Origin: Rhizobium esperanzae
Lineage (GTDB): Bacteria > Pseudomonadota > Alphaproteobacteria > Rhizobiales > Rhizobiaceae
Direction of reading: 5' to 3'
DNA: 64,000 nucleotides
NCBI RefSeq assembly: GCF_014197615.1
Contig: NZ_JACIFY010000014.1
Location: forward strand, 117,482 to 181,481
Under the pieces are notes generated by a model. The model was not told where the DNA came from, ran no database searches, and saw only the letters and a list, made by a program, of their open reading frames with translations. The position numbers were made by a program, and so were the translations under genes. Positions 24,396 through 32,140 of the stretch are shown here, piece by piece; positions within the stretch are counted from its first letter, which is position 1; every line of letters begins with the position of its first letter.

Positions 24396-24962
24396 ATGGG
24401 TTTGAAACGGGCGGTGGATTTTTTCCTGGCTTTGATGGCGTCGGTGATCCTGCTCGTTCCGATCCTTATCGTCGCTCTTTGCGTTCGCCTAACCTCGCCC
24501 GGACCGATCCTCTATTGGTCGAAACGCGTCGGCCGTTTCAATCAGATCTTCCTGATGCCGAAATTCCGCAGCATGCGCGTCGACACACCGACGGTTGCCA
24601 CGCATCTGCTCGAAAATCCGGATCGGTTTTTAACCCCCATCGGCTCGTTCCTGCGCAAATCCAGCCTCGACGAACTGCCGCAACTGTGGTGCATCCTCGA
24701 GGGAAAAATGAGCTTCGTCGGCCCCCGGCCGGCGCTCTATAATCAGGATGACCTGATAGAGCTGCGGACGGCCCATGGCGTCGATCAGCTCCTGCCCGGA
24801 TTGACCGGGTGGGCGCAGATCAACGGCCGCGACGAGTTGCCGATTCCGGAGAAGGTGAAATTCGACGTCGAATATCTCGCGCGGCGTTCATTCGGCTTCG
24901 ATATGCGCATCCTCTTTCTGACCGCAGAGAAGGTCATACGCCGTAAGGGAATCAGGCATTAA
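24396..24962 (+). CDS. Initiating sugar transferase (polyprenyl-phosphate phosphoglycosyltransferase, small type)
   Basis: This is a 188-residue membrane-associated phosphoglycosyltransferase that would move a sugar phosphate onto undecaprenyl phosphate to begin a surface polysaccharide. The ATG at 24396 is preceded by GGGGGAG. A single N-terminal hydrophobic re-entrant helix (residues 5-28) precedes the conserved catalytic core: SPGPILYWSKRVG, KFRSM, SLDELPQLWCILEGKMSFVG followed by PRPAL, and PGLTGWAQINGRD. It lacks the large N-terminal membrane domain of WbaP/WcaJ, so it resembles the minimal PglC type. The dehydratase gene 122 bp downstream could supply its nucleotide-sugar substrate. Confidence 0.92.
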   Translation: MGLKRAVDFFLALMASVILLVPILIVALCVRLTSPGPILYWSKRVGRFNQIFLMPKFRSMRVDTPTVATHLLENPDRFLTPIGSFLRKSSLDELPQLWCILEGKMSFVGPRPALYNQDDLIELRTAHGVDQLLPGLTGWAQINGRDELPIPEKVKFDVEYLARRSFGFDMRILFLTAEKVIRRKGIRH

Positions 24963-25084
24963 CCGACCTACTTCTGATAGATAAGCGGGACGGAAGGCCT
25001 TGATTTCCGATTATTTCAGTTGCGCTCATTGCAGAAAGCGACAAGAAGGTGGTTGTCTGTTGATCTGCGAGACGCTGGTAAGCA

Positions 25085-27079
25085 ATGTCCGAACATTCTC
25101 CCTCTGAGACACCGCGCTCAAGATGGTTCTTAGTGCCGATGCAAGCGCTCGTCGCTCCCTTGCTGGCGATGCCGCGGGTTGCCAAACGCGCGCTGGCTTT
25201 GCTGGTGGATTCCAGCTTTTGTGTTCTGACGATCTGGCTGGCCTATTGCTTCCGGCTGAACGAATGGACGGTGCTGACCGGCGTGCAGTGGCTGCCGGTC
25301 TTCGTCTCTCTGTGCATGGCCCTTCCGATCTTCATTGTCATGGGCATGTATCGGGCGATCTTCCGTTATGCCAATCTGGCTGCCTTCATTACTGTTCTGA
25401 AAGCGATTGCAATCTACGGCTTCGCCTTCATGACGATATTTACGGCGCTGAGCGTCCCGGGTGTTCCGAGAACCGTCGGTATTCTCCAGCCCTTCCTGCT
25501 GCTGATCGGAATCGGTCTGTCGAGATTGGGCATCCGCTATTGGCTGGGCGATGCCTACCAGCGGATCCTTCACAAAAATATGCTCGCGAAGGTGCTGATC
25601 TATGGGGCGGGCAAGGCCGGCCGGCAACTGGCCGCCGCCTTGACGAACAGCGCCGAACTCAATGTCGTCGGCTATCTGGATGATGATCCGCGCCTCAAGG
25701 GCGGCGTCATGGGCGGCTTGCCGATCTACGATCCCTCGGATCTTCCGGTGCTTGCCGAAGCGCTTGGGGTGCACAATGTGCTTCTTGCTCTTCCATCGGC
25801 CTCCCGGCAGCGGCGCAACGAAATCCTGGAGCATATCCGCAAAGCCAGGGTGAATGTGCGCACATTGCCGGACCTCACGGCGCTCGCTCAGGGACGGGTC
25901 GCCGTCTCCGACATTCGTGAGCTGGAGATCGAAGATCTGCTGGGGAGAGAAGCTGTTGCGCCGCGCCAGGAGCTGCTCGACAAGGCAATGCGCAACAAGG
26001 TGGTGATGGTCACGGGCGCCGGCGGCTCGATCGGCGGCGAGTTATGCCGCCAGATTCTGCGCAACAAGCCTTCCAGTCTGATCCTCCTCGATCAGAACGA
26101 GTTTGCGCTTTATAACATCCATGCCGAATTGCTGAAGCTGGCCGAACTGTACGAACATGAAAATCTGCAGATCGTGCCGATCCTCTGTTCCGTCCGCGAT
26201 CAGGATCGTATGGAGCATATCATGCAGAGCTGGCGACCTCAGACGCTTTACCATGCTGCCGCCTACAAGCATGTACCGCTTGTCGAACATAATGCCGTGG
26301 AAGGCATCAAGAACAACGTCATGGGCACGCTGGTCACCGCGCGCGCGGCGCATAAATGCGGCGTCTCGAATTTCGTGCTGATCAGTACGGATAAGGCCGT
26401 GCGGCCGACTAATGTGATGGGCGCCAGCAAGAGGCTGGCGGAGATGGTTCTGCAGGCGCTCGCAGCTGAACTGACGACCGACAGAATGCGGACGAATTTT
26501 TCCATGGTCCGCTTCGGAAACGTCCTCGGCTCCTCCGGGTCCGTCGTGCCGCTTTTCAGGCAGCAGATCAAGGATGGCGGCCCCGTTACGCTGACACACC
26601 CCAAGATAACCCGCTATTTCATGACGATTTCGGAAGCCTCGCAGCTCGTCATACAAGCCGGCGCGATGGCTGACGGCGGCGATGTCTTCCTGCTCGATAT
26701 GGGAGAGCCCGTTCGCATTGCAGATCTTGCCCGCAAGATGGTGGAGCTTTCCGGGTTGACCGTCCGCGACGAGATCAATCCCGAAGGAGATATCGAGCTT
26801 TCCGTTACCGGTCTCAGACCCGGCGAGAAGCTCTATGAAGAGCTGCTGATCGGGGATAATCCGGAAACAACCGAACATCCGCGGATCATGAAAGCGCGTG
26901 AGGATTTCCTGTTCTGGCCGGAGCTTTTGAAAAAGCTCAACGCCCTCAATGCAGCATTGGATCGGAACGATATGATCGCCGCACGGGCGACCTTGGCGGA
27001 GCTTGTTTCGGGCTATTCATCAACAGGCGAGGTTTCGGACCTCGCGTTCACCGGCGCTGAAACCACTACGGCTGCCTGA
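25085..27079 (+). CDS. Membrane-bound nucleoside-diphosphate-sugar 4,6-dehydratase (WbpM/CapD/FlaA1-like)
   Basis: This 664-residue enzyme converts a UDP-sugar to a 4-keto-6-deoxy sugar for polysaccharide synthesis. Four to five membrane segments occupy about residues 35-160. A first nucleotide-binding domain has YGAGKAGRQL at 173-182. The catalytic short-chain dehydrogenase domain begins with VTGAGGSIGGEL near residue 308 and contains STDKAVRPTNVMGASK near 433-448, the catalytic region of this family, which lacks the usual YxxxK tyrosine in some members. GLRPGEKLYEELL lies near the C-terminus. It follows the sugar transferase gene on the same strand, and a RIME-type repeat lies just after the stop. 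Confidence 0.95.
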   Translation: MSEHSPSETPRSRWFLVPMQALVAPLLAMPRVAKRALALLVDSSFCVLTIWLAYCFRLNEWTVLTGVQWLPVFVSLCMALPIFIVMGMYRAIFRYANLAAFITVLKAIAIYGFAFMTIFTALSVPGVPRTVGILQPFLLLIGIGLSRLGIRYWLGDAYQRILHKNMLAKVLIYGAGKAGRQLAAALTNSAELNVVGYLDDDPRLKGGVMGGLPIYDPSDLPVLAEALGVHNVLLALPSASRQRRNEILEHIRKARVNVRTLPDLTALAQGRVAVSDIRELEIEDLLGREAVAPRQELLDKAMRNKVVMVTGAGGSIGGELCRQILRNKPSSLILLDQNEFALYNIHAELLKLAELYEHENLQIVPILCSVRDQDRMEHIMQSWRPQTLYHAAAYKHVPLVEHNAVEGIKNNVMGTLVTARAAHKCGVSNFVLISTDKAVRPTNVMGASKRLAEMVLQALAAELTTDRMRTNFSMVRFGNVLGSSGSVVPLFRQQIKDGGPVTLTHPKITRYFMTISEASQLVIQAGAMADGGDVFLLDMGEPVRIADLARKMVELSGLTVRDEINPEGDIELSVTGLRPGEKLYEELLIGDNPETTEHPRIMKAREDFLFWPELLKKLNALNAALDRNDMIAARATLAELVSGYSSTGEVSDLAFTGAETTTAA

Positions 27080-27098
27080 GAAATCGAGCATCGTGCTC

Positions 27099-27205
27099 CT
27101 AAAGCGCGTCGCGATCTTCCAAACTCGCTCTTCGCGCTTTAGGTCTTTGTTTTCCGCATGTCGTTGCCGCAAAACCGCTGCACGCTTTTGCGCGACGCGC
27201 TTTAG
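27099..27205. repeat. RIME-type rhizobial intergenic palindromic repeat
   Basis: This 107-bp element begins with CTAAAGCGCGTCGCGATC and ends with GCGCGACGCGCTTTAG, so its termini are inverted repeats. Two internal palindromic halves flank a T-rich centre. Size and ends fit the RIME1 family of repeats scattered between genes in Rhizobium. It sits between two convergent genes. Confidence 0.75.
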
Positions 27206-27214
27206 TCCATCGCG

Positions 27215-28489
27215 TCAGTCGCGAACAACGGGCGCAAAACCTGTGCTGCCGCGATCTACGCAAATCAGGGCGACCAGATAGGCAAAGATCGGGTCCAAGG
27301 CCTTCTGATTGAACATGATGCCAAAGCTGCCGGTTATGACGTAGCTGCTGACGAGCAGAAGAGCGAGCGCGATGGCCAAGTCCCGGCCCGGCCCGGCTTC
27401 CTTTCGCCACGCGCCGATCAGAGGTGTCGCGAGCATCAGCGAAAGCGCTGCAATGCCGAAAATGCCAGCGTCGATCCCCGCGGTGAGAAAACCATTATGG
27501 ACATGCGAATAGGTCAGTTGCGGCCTTATGCTCTCGGGCAGCTCTGCCAGCACGGAAGCCATCCGGTTTTGCGGGCCATAACCGGTCAGCGGGTCCTTGC
27601 TGATCGCTGACACTGCACCCTTGTACAGAGCAAACCGTGCACTCAGCGATGTAACTTCGCCGTCGCTGCGTTCGAGCGATGCCATATTGTCCTGCAACGC
27701 CTCGATGCGATGGAGGATCTGGCCGCTGCCGAGGGCAATCAGTCCCGCAAACAGCAAAGAGCCGGTGATGGCGAGGCTGCGTAAACTCAGATGGAAGCTG
27801 TGTTTGCGAAAATACCAGAGAAAGATGACGATATGGACGGGGATGACCAGCCAGGCCGAGCGCGTTCCGGAAAGCAGGACGCAGCCCAGACCGGCGGCAT
27901 ATCCCAGTATGGCAATTCTTTGCTCGACACTCTTGGGTGATTGAACGTTCAGAAGCGAAATACCGCCGAAAAGAACGCCTATCACGCCGAGCAGTGCGGC
28001 GTTCGACGTCCCGGCCTCTGCCCTCTCCATCAGAAACATGATCTGCAGCAGACTGAAGAGAAAGGTCACGATCATGCCGATCCCGGCGCTGAGGATAAAC
28101 AGCGGCACCAGGCGGCCATCGGGAGACTGGCGCATTCGCGGCAATATCAGCCAGACCGAAAAGAAAGGCAGCAGCCGGAATATCCAGTTCAGTTCTTCGG
28201 AGTAGGGCGGATTGATGAATATGCTTGCGATCATCACCAGAGGGTAGACCGACATGCCAATGGCAACCAGCCGGTCGGATCTCGACAGGTTCAAGGCCAG
28301 GCGGCCCGTCGCCAGACAGTAGATTCCCCACACCATCGACGCCAGAAGAATGAAGGAGTTAAAGTTCGGCGAAAGTCCGGGCAGGATTGCAAAGAGAAAG
28401 ACCGCGATGCGGTTGTTTCGATCGAGCGCGCTTCCCGCCCCATTGTCGGGATAAAGCACTGCTATTTTCAGTTGTCTCAGGTATTTCAC
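27215..28489 (-). CDS. O-antigen ligase/polymerase-like membrane protein (WaaL/Wzy family)
   Basis: This is a polytopic inner-membrane protein, 424 residues from the GTG at 28489, which has AGGA 7 bp upstream. About 10-12 hydrophobic helices are interrupted by a large periplasmic loop (about residues 235-320). The loop contains TGYGPQNRM and, after it, TYSHVHNGFLTAGIDAGIFG, the HxH-type motif common in O-antigen ligases. Such enzymes either polymerise or attach surface polysaccharide repeats. The convergent sugar transferase and dehydratase genes across the RIME element support a surface-polysaccharide role. Ligase and polymerase cannot be told apart by sequence alone. Confidence 0.85.
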   Translation of the reverse strand: MKYLRQLKIAVLYPDNGAGSALDRNNRIAVFLFAILPGLSPNFNSFILLASMVWGIYCLATGRLALNLSRSDRLVAIGMSVYPLVMIASIFINPPYSEELNWIFRLLPFFSVWLILPRMRQSPDGRLVPLFILSAGIGMIVTFLFSLLQIMFLMERAEAGTSNAALLGVIGVLFGGISLLNVQSPKSVEQRIAILGYAAGLGCVLLSGTRSAWLVIPVHIVIFLWYFRKHSFHLSLRSLAITGSLLFAGLIALGSGQILHRIEALQDNMASLERSDGEVTSLSARFALYKGAVSAISKDPLTGYGPQNRMASVLAELPESIRPQLTYSHVHNGFLTAGIDAGIFGIAALSLMLATPLIGAWRKEAGPGRDLAIALALLLVSSYVITGSFGIMFNQKALDPIFAYLVALICVDRGSTGFAPVVRD

Positions 28490-28741
28490 GTGCCGATCCT
28501 GACCATGCCGATGCCGTCTCGCTAAGGATCGCAATCACTGCTGTCAAGCGACCGGGGATTGGATGCAATCTATGGCTTTATTCGTCGTGGTATTCCGGCA
28601 ACAGAAACGATGCACGCATGACCCCGCCCTGAGCGAAGGAACCGCATGAGTTTCGCGAATTTATTTGGCAATATTTTTTGAGACAATCCGACCGAGGAAG
28701 CCTGGGTGATAATCAATAGCCGATGAGGGGCGAGGGACAAG

Positions 28742-29155
28742 ATGCAAGGTTATTCGAGGATTTTTGGATGCTTGGTGCTGGTTTACCTGCTGGCTTCCAC
28801 ATCCGCGCGGCCGCAGGAACAAATGGACAGCATCATCCTGTCTGTATCCCCGAAGACGGTGCGATGGGCCGACGTCTACAAAGGCGCCGGATCGAGGCTG
28901 GCGGATCCCTATTTTCATGTACGGGTTTTTGAGAAGGACAAAGGTACGCCGCCTTGGGCCTTCAGGGAACGGGCTCCTCATCTGGTCGTCACCCCTGAGG
29001 CATTGGCGGCCAGCCGCACCAAACAGCACGCGAAGATCTACGCTTATAAGGACGTCGAGTTCCGCATTGCCTACCGTCACTGGCTCGAAGATCCTACGGT
29101 ACGTGCCAGAACTCCAGTTTGCATCACCGACATTTTGAGTTGTCTGAGGAGATGA
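28742..29155 (+). CDS. Secreted protein of unknown function
   Basis: This is a 137-residue protein with a probable Sec signal peptide (residues 1-22, MQGYSRIFGCLVLVYLLASTSA) and a mostly beta-rich mature part. I do not recognise a domain. A GAGGG signal precedes the ATG at 28742. Two cysteines near the C-terminus (CITDILSC) could form a disulphide in the periplasm. It stands alone between the polysaccharide genes and the mannonate operon, so a link with surface polysaccharide is only positional. Confidence 0.65.
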   Translation: MQGYSRIFGCLVLVYLLASTSARPQEQMDSIILSVSPKTVRWADVYKGAGSRLADPYFHVRVFEKDKGTPPWAFRERAPHLVVTPEALAASRTKQHAKIYAYKDVEFRIAYRHWLEDPTVRARTPVCITDILSCLRR

Positions 29156-29316
29156 CGACAAAAGCTGAACGCATTTCCCACGTGGCTTGGCCGGGCGATC
29201 GGCATGTGGGAATTCTGACGCGCGATTGGCGGGCTCCTGTTTTCGATCTGCGGCGCCTGCGGCCACCGGAGGGCCTTCCGTCACTCTCGGCCGCACATAT
29301 TGGCAAAGCGAAATAA

Positions 29317-29336
29317 CTGGTATACTAGTATTCCAG
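29317..29336. promoter_or_regulatory. Near-perfect 20-bp palindrome, candidate GntR operator
   Basis: CTGGTATACTAGTATTCCAG is symmetrical except for one base pair and lies 25 bp before the GntR gene. It overlaps a TATACT -10-like element with TTGGCA 15 bp upstream of that. The TGGTATAC half-site resembles operators of FadR-subfamily regulators of hexuronate genes, so autoregulation of the gntR-uxuA operon is likely. Confidence 0.7.
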
Positions 29337-29360
29337 AAATTTCCTCGCCCCGGTATCCCC

Positions 29361-30080
29361 ATGCGACACGCATCAGAAAGCGAAGGTTTGCTCGGCCCGG
29401 CGACGCAGGAGACCGGCAGGCTGCGTCGTGTCACCACGGCCGGAGCCATCTATGAACGCCTGCATGCCAATATCGTGTCGCTGCGAATGCCGCCTGGCAT
29501 GCTGCTGCAGGAAAAACGCATCGCCGACGATTTCGGTGTCAGCCGCACGCCGGTGCGTGAGGCGCTGCTTAGGCTTTCCGAAGGCGGACTGGTCGATATT
29601 TACCCGCAATCGGGTACGGTCGTGTCGCGGGTGCCGGTTTCTGCGATTCCCGAGGCGGTCGTGGTGCGCAAGGCTCTCGAAGGCACGACCGTCGAGACTG
29701 CAGCGCTGATCGCCACCGCTGCGGACATCGCCCGTCTCGATAGCATCATCGCCCGCCAGCACTCGCATGCCGCGACCGGCAATACGTCAAGCTTCCATGA
29801 GGAAGACGAGGCCTTTCACGAGGCGATCGCACAGATATCGGGATATCCCGGAATCTGGACGATTCTGAAAACGGTCAAGGTGCAGATCGACCGGGCGAGG
29901 CGGCTGACGCTGCCGGTGCTGGCGCGGATGGACAATGTGGTGCACGAACACATGATCATCCGCGATGCGCTCGCCGCCCATGATGCGACGGCTGCGCGCA
30001 ACGCGATGATCCATCATTTGAGTGCCGTCATTCCCGATGTCGACGAGCTGCGCTCGCGCTATCCCGATTATTTCTGCTGA
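29361..30080 (+). CDS. GntR family regulator, FadR subfamily (hexuronate operon)
   Basis: This is a 239-residue repressor. The N-terminal winged helix (about residues 25-90) shows AGAIYERLHANIVSLRMPPG, LLQEKRIADDFGVSRTPVREAL and SEGGLVDIYPQSGTVVS. The C-terminal FCD ligand domain is helical, with FHEEDEAFHEAIAQISG and the metal-ligand histidines of VHEHMIIRDAL and HHL. I chose the ATG at 29361 because the frame upstream runs through the operator and promoter. It directly precedes uxuA (45-bp gap). It probably represses the operon until a mannonate- or glucuronate-derived inducer binds. Confidence 0.92.
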   Translation: MRHASESEGLLGPATQETGRLRRVTTAGAIYERLHANIVSLRMPPGMLLQEKRIADDFGVSRTPVREALLRLSEGGLVDIYPQSGTVVSRVPVSAIPEAVVVRKALEGTTVETAALIATAADIARLDSIIARQHSHAATGNTSSFHEEDEAFHEAIAQISGYPGIWTILKTVKVQIDRARRLTLPVLARMDNVVHEHMIIRDALAAHDATAARNAMIHHLSAVIPDVDELRSRYPDYFC

Positions 30081-30125
30081 CGGCAGATCCAGACACGAAA
30101 CGAAAAGGCGAGAGAAGGAAGACAA

Positions 30126-31313
30126 ATGCGGCAAGGTTGGAGATGGTTCGGGCCGGAAGCGCCGGTGACGCTGGATGATGTCCGTCAGACGGGCGCGACC
30201 AATATCGTCTCTTCGCTGCACCAGGTGCCGATCGGCAGGGCCTGGACGGAGAAGGAAGTGCGCGACCGCCAGTCGCTGATCGAGACGACGCCCGGCGATC
30301 GTTCGCCGCTCGTCTGGTCGGTGGTCGAGAGCATCCCGATCCCCGATGCCGTCAAGCGCAAGGGTGGGGAGGCGAGGGCCGAAATCGAAGCGTGGATCGC
30401 CAGCCTCGAAGCGGTCGCCGCCTGCGGCATTCCGATCGTCTGCTATAATTTCATGCCTGTCGTGGACTGGACCCGCACCGAACTCGATTTCGTGACGCCG
30501 ACGGGTGCGACCGCCATGCGCTTCGATCACGAGCGTTTCGCAGCCTTCGACCTCTTCATTCTGGAACGGCCGGATGCGGCACAGCACTATTCCGCGGAAG
30601 ACCGCGAACGGGCGCATATCGTCTTCGAAGCCATGTCGGACGACGAGATCGCCGACATCACCCGGATCATCACTTCGGCTCTGCCCGGCTCGACGACCGA
30701 ACCTCTGACCATTCCGGCCTTCCGGGAAAAGCTGGTCGCCTATAGCGGTATCGATGCCGCAAGGTTGCGCCGCCACCTGATCGAATTCCTGGAAGCGGTG
30801 ACGCCGGCTGCCGAAGCGCGCGGCGTCAAGCTGACGCTGCATCCCGACGATCCGCCGCGTTCGCTGTTCGGCCTGCCGCGCATCGCCTCGTCGGCCGAGG
30901 ATTATGCCGCTCTCTTCGATGCGGTGCCGTCGGCGGCGAACGGCATGTGTTATTGCACCGGCAGCCTCGGCGTGCGCGCCGACAACGACCTGCCGGCGAT
31001 TGCCCGGCGCTTCGCCTCGCGCATCCACTTCGCCCATCTGCGCGCCACGACGCGCGAGGGGGACGGCCGCACGTTCCATGAAAGCGCGCATCTGGAAGGT
31101 GACGTCGATATGGTCGCGGTTCTCCGGGAACTGGTGGCGGAAGACCGCCGCCGCGGCCCTGACGACACGATCGTCTTCCGCTCGGACCACGGCCATCGGA
31201 TGCTCGACGATCTCGATAAAACAGTCACGCCCGGTTACCCCGCCATCGGCCGCATGCGCGGCCTTGCCGAACTGCGCGGCATCCTGCACGCGCTGGGCGC
31301 CCCGCCGAACTGA
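30126..31313 (+). CDS. uxuA: Mannonate dehydratase
   Basis: UxuA dehydrates D-mannonate to 2-keto-3-deoxygluconate in glucuronate breakdown, using a divalent metal. The 395-residue length and N-terminus (MRQGWRWFGPEAPVTLDDVRQTG) are standard for the family. Metal and substrate residues occur in LTLHPDDPPR, CTGSLG, FAHLRAT and RSDHGHRM, which carry the His, Cys and Asp ligands of the TIM barrel. A GAGAAGGAAG signal precedes the ATG. It is the second gene of an operon with a GntR repressor. Fructuronate reductase and the transporter genes usually found nearby are not seen in this window. Confidence 0.96.
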   Translation: MRQGWRWFGPEAPVTLDDVRQTGATNIVSSLHQVPIGRAWTEKEVRDRQSLIETTPGDRSPLVWSVVESIPIPDAVKRKGGEARAEIEAWIASLEAVAACGIPIVCYNFMPVVDWTRTELDFVTPTGATAMRFDHERFAAFDLFILERPDAAQHYSAEDRERAHIVFEAMSDDEIADITRIITSALPGSTTEPLTIPAFREKLVAYSGIDAARLRRHLIEFLEAVTPAAEARGVKLTLHPDDPPRSLFGLPRIASSAEDYAALFDAVPSAANGMCYCTGSLGVRADNDLPAIARRFASRIHFAHLRATTREGDGRTFHESAHLEGDVDMVAVLRELVAEDRRRGPDDTIVFRSDHGHRMLDDLDKTVTPGYPAIGRMRGLAELRGILHALGAPPN

Positions 31314-31357
31314 GGGCGTTCCCAGGCGGTGTCGCGCTCTGGAGCTCAAGCAGCACT

Positions 31358-32005
31358 TTAGAGCGCGCATCCCTTCAAAAATAGATCGGCGCACATCTTT
31401 GCCCGCGCCGCGATCGCGTCGATCTTCGGCGGCGGCTCCTGGCGCAGCATCGCGGCGCGCTGCGGCTCCATGATCATCATGCCGCGCAGCATGCCGCAGG
31501 CCGCATGCGGTTCGTCGAGCGCAATCAGCCCACGGTCGATCTGCCTGCGCAGCCAATCTTCCATCAGCGTGTTGGTTCTGACGATCGCCTTTTCATAAAA
31601 GCTGTTGGCGATCTCCGGAAAGCGGTCGGACTCGCTGATGACGAGCCGGGTGACGGTGATCGTATCCAGTGACAGCGTCAACATGCCATAGGCCGTCAGC
31701 ATACGTTCCAGCCCCTGTCTGAGATCCGCCACGGCGAGCGTGCCGGGGTCAAGCGCCATGAGAAAGCGCCCGGTCCGCTCCGTGACCATCTCGGAAAAGA
31801 GGTCCGCCTTCGTCGGAAACAGGCGGTAGAGCGTCTTGGTCGAGACACCCGCCTCCTGGGCGATCGCGGCGATGCTTGCCGCCGCATAGCCGTTCTCGTG
31901 AAATTGCCGGTTGGCCGCCTCGATAATCACGCTTCTCGTATCGTCATCGCAACGGACCTGCGGCCGGCCTCGCGGCCTTTTCTCGATTTCGTGATTTTGG
32001 ACCAT
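31358..32005 (-). CDS. TetR family transcriptional regulator of the EmrAB-type pump
   Basis: This is a 215-residue repressor. The N-terminal helix-turn-helix is seen in DTRSVIIEAANRQFHENGYAAASIAAIAQEAGVSTKTLYRLFPTKADLFSEM, split over residues 22-73. The C-terminal part is a TetR_C-type ligand domain. I set the start at the ATG at 32005; the frame stays open far upstream but there it is antisense to emrA. The gene is divergent from emrAB with a 135-bp gap holding a 10-bp inverted repeat, so it most likely represses both itself and the pump. Confidence 0.93.
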   Translation of the reverse strand: MVQNHEIEKRPRGRPQVRCDDDTRSVIIEAANRQFHENGYAAASIAAIAQEAGVSTKTLYRLFPTKADLFSEMVTERTGRFLMALDPGTLAVADLRQGLERMLTAYGMLTLSLDTITVTRLVISESDRFPEIANSFYEKAIVRTNTLMEDWLRRQIDRGLIALDEPHAACGMLRGMMIMEPQRAAMLRQEPPPKIDAIAARAKMCADLFLKGCAL

Positions 32006-32009
32006 GGTT

Positions 32010-32060
32010 ATTTTCCAAATTCTGATTGACATCCATTTTCTAATACATATTTTGGAAAAT
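32010..32060. promoter_or_regulatory. emrAB promoter flanked by inverted-repeat operator arms
   Basis: Arms ATTTTCCAAA (32010-32019) and TTTGGAAAAT (32051-32060) are perfect inverted repeats. Between them lies a promoter for emrA: TTGACA (32026-32031), 16 bp, TATTTT (32048-32053). The left arm lies just before the tetR start codon. A TetR dimer on each arm would block both directions (inference). Confidence 0.7.
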
Positions 32061-32140
32061 ATCAAGTTTCCTAAAGTCCATTCCAACGAATTCAAAGGCC
32101 GCGGCCGATAGCGACAGCGACCACTCCCAGGAGAGAGACA

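Noticed and set aside
29787..31556. Long open frame (589 codons) antisense to uxuA and gntR
   Set aside because: It covers well-supported genes on the other strand and has the low-complexity Arg/His/Asp-rich composition of a shadow frame in GC-rich DNA.
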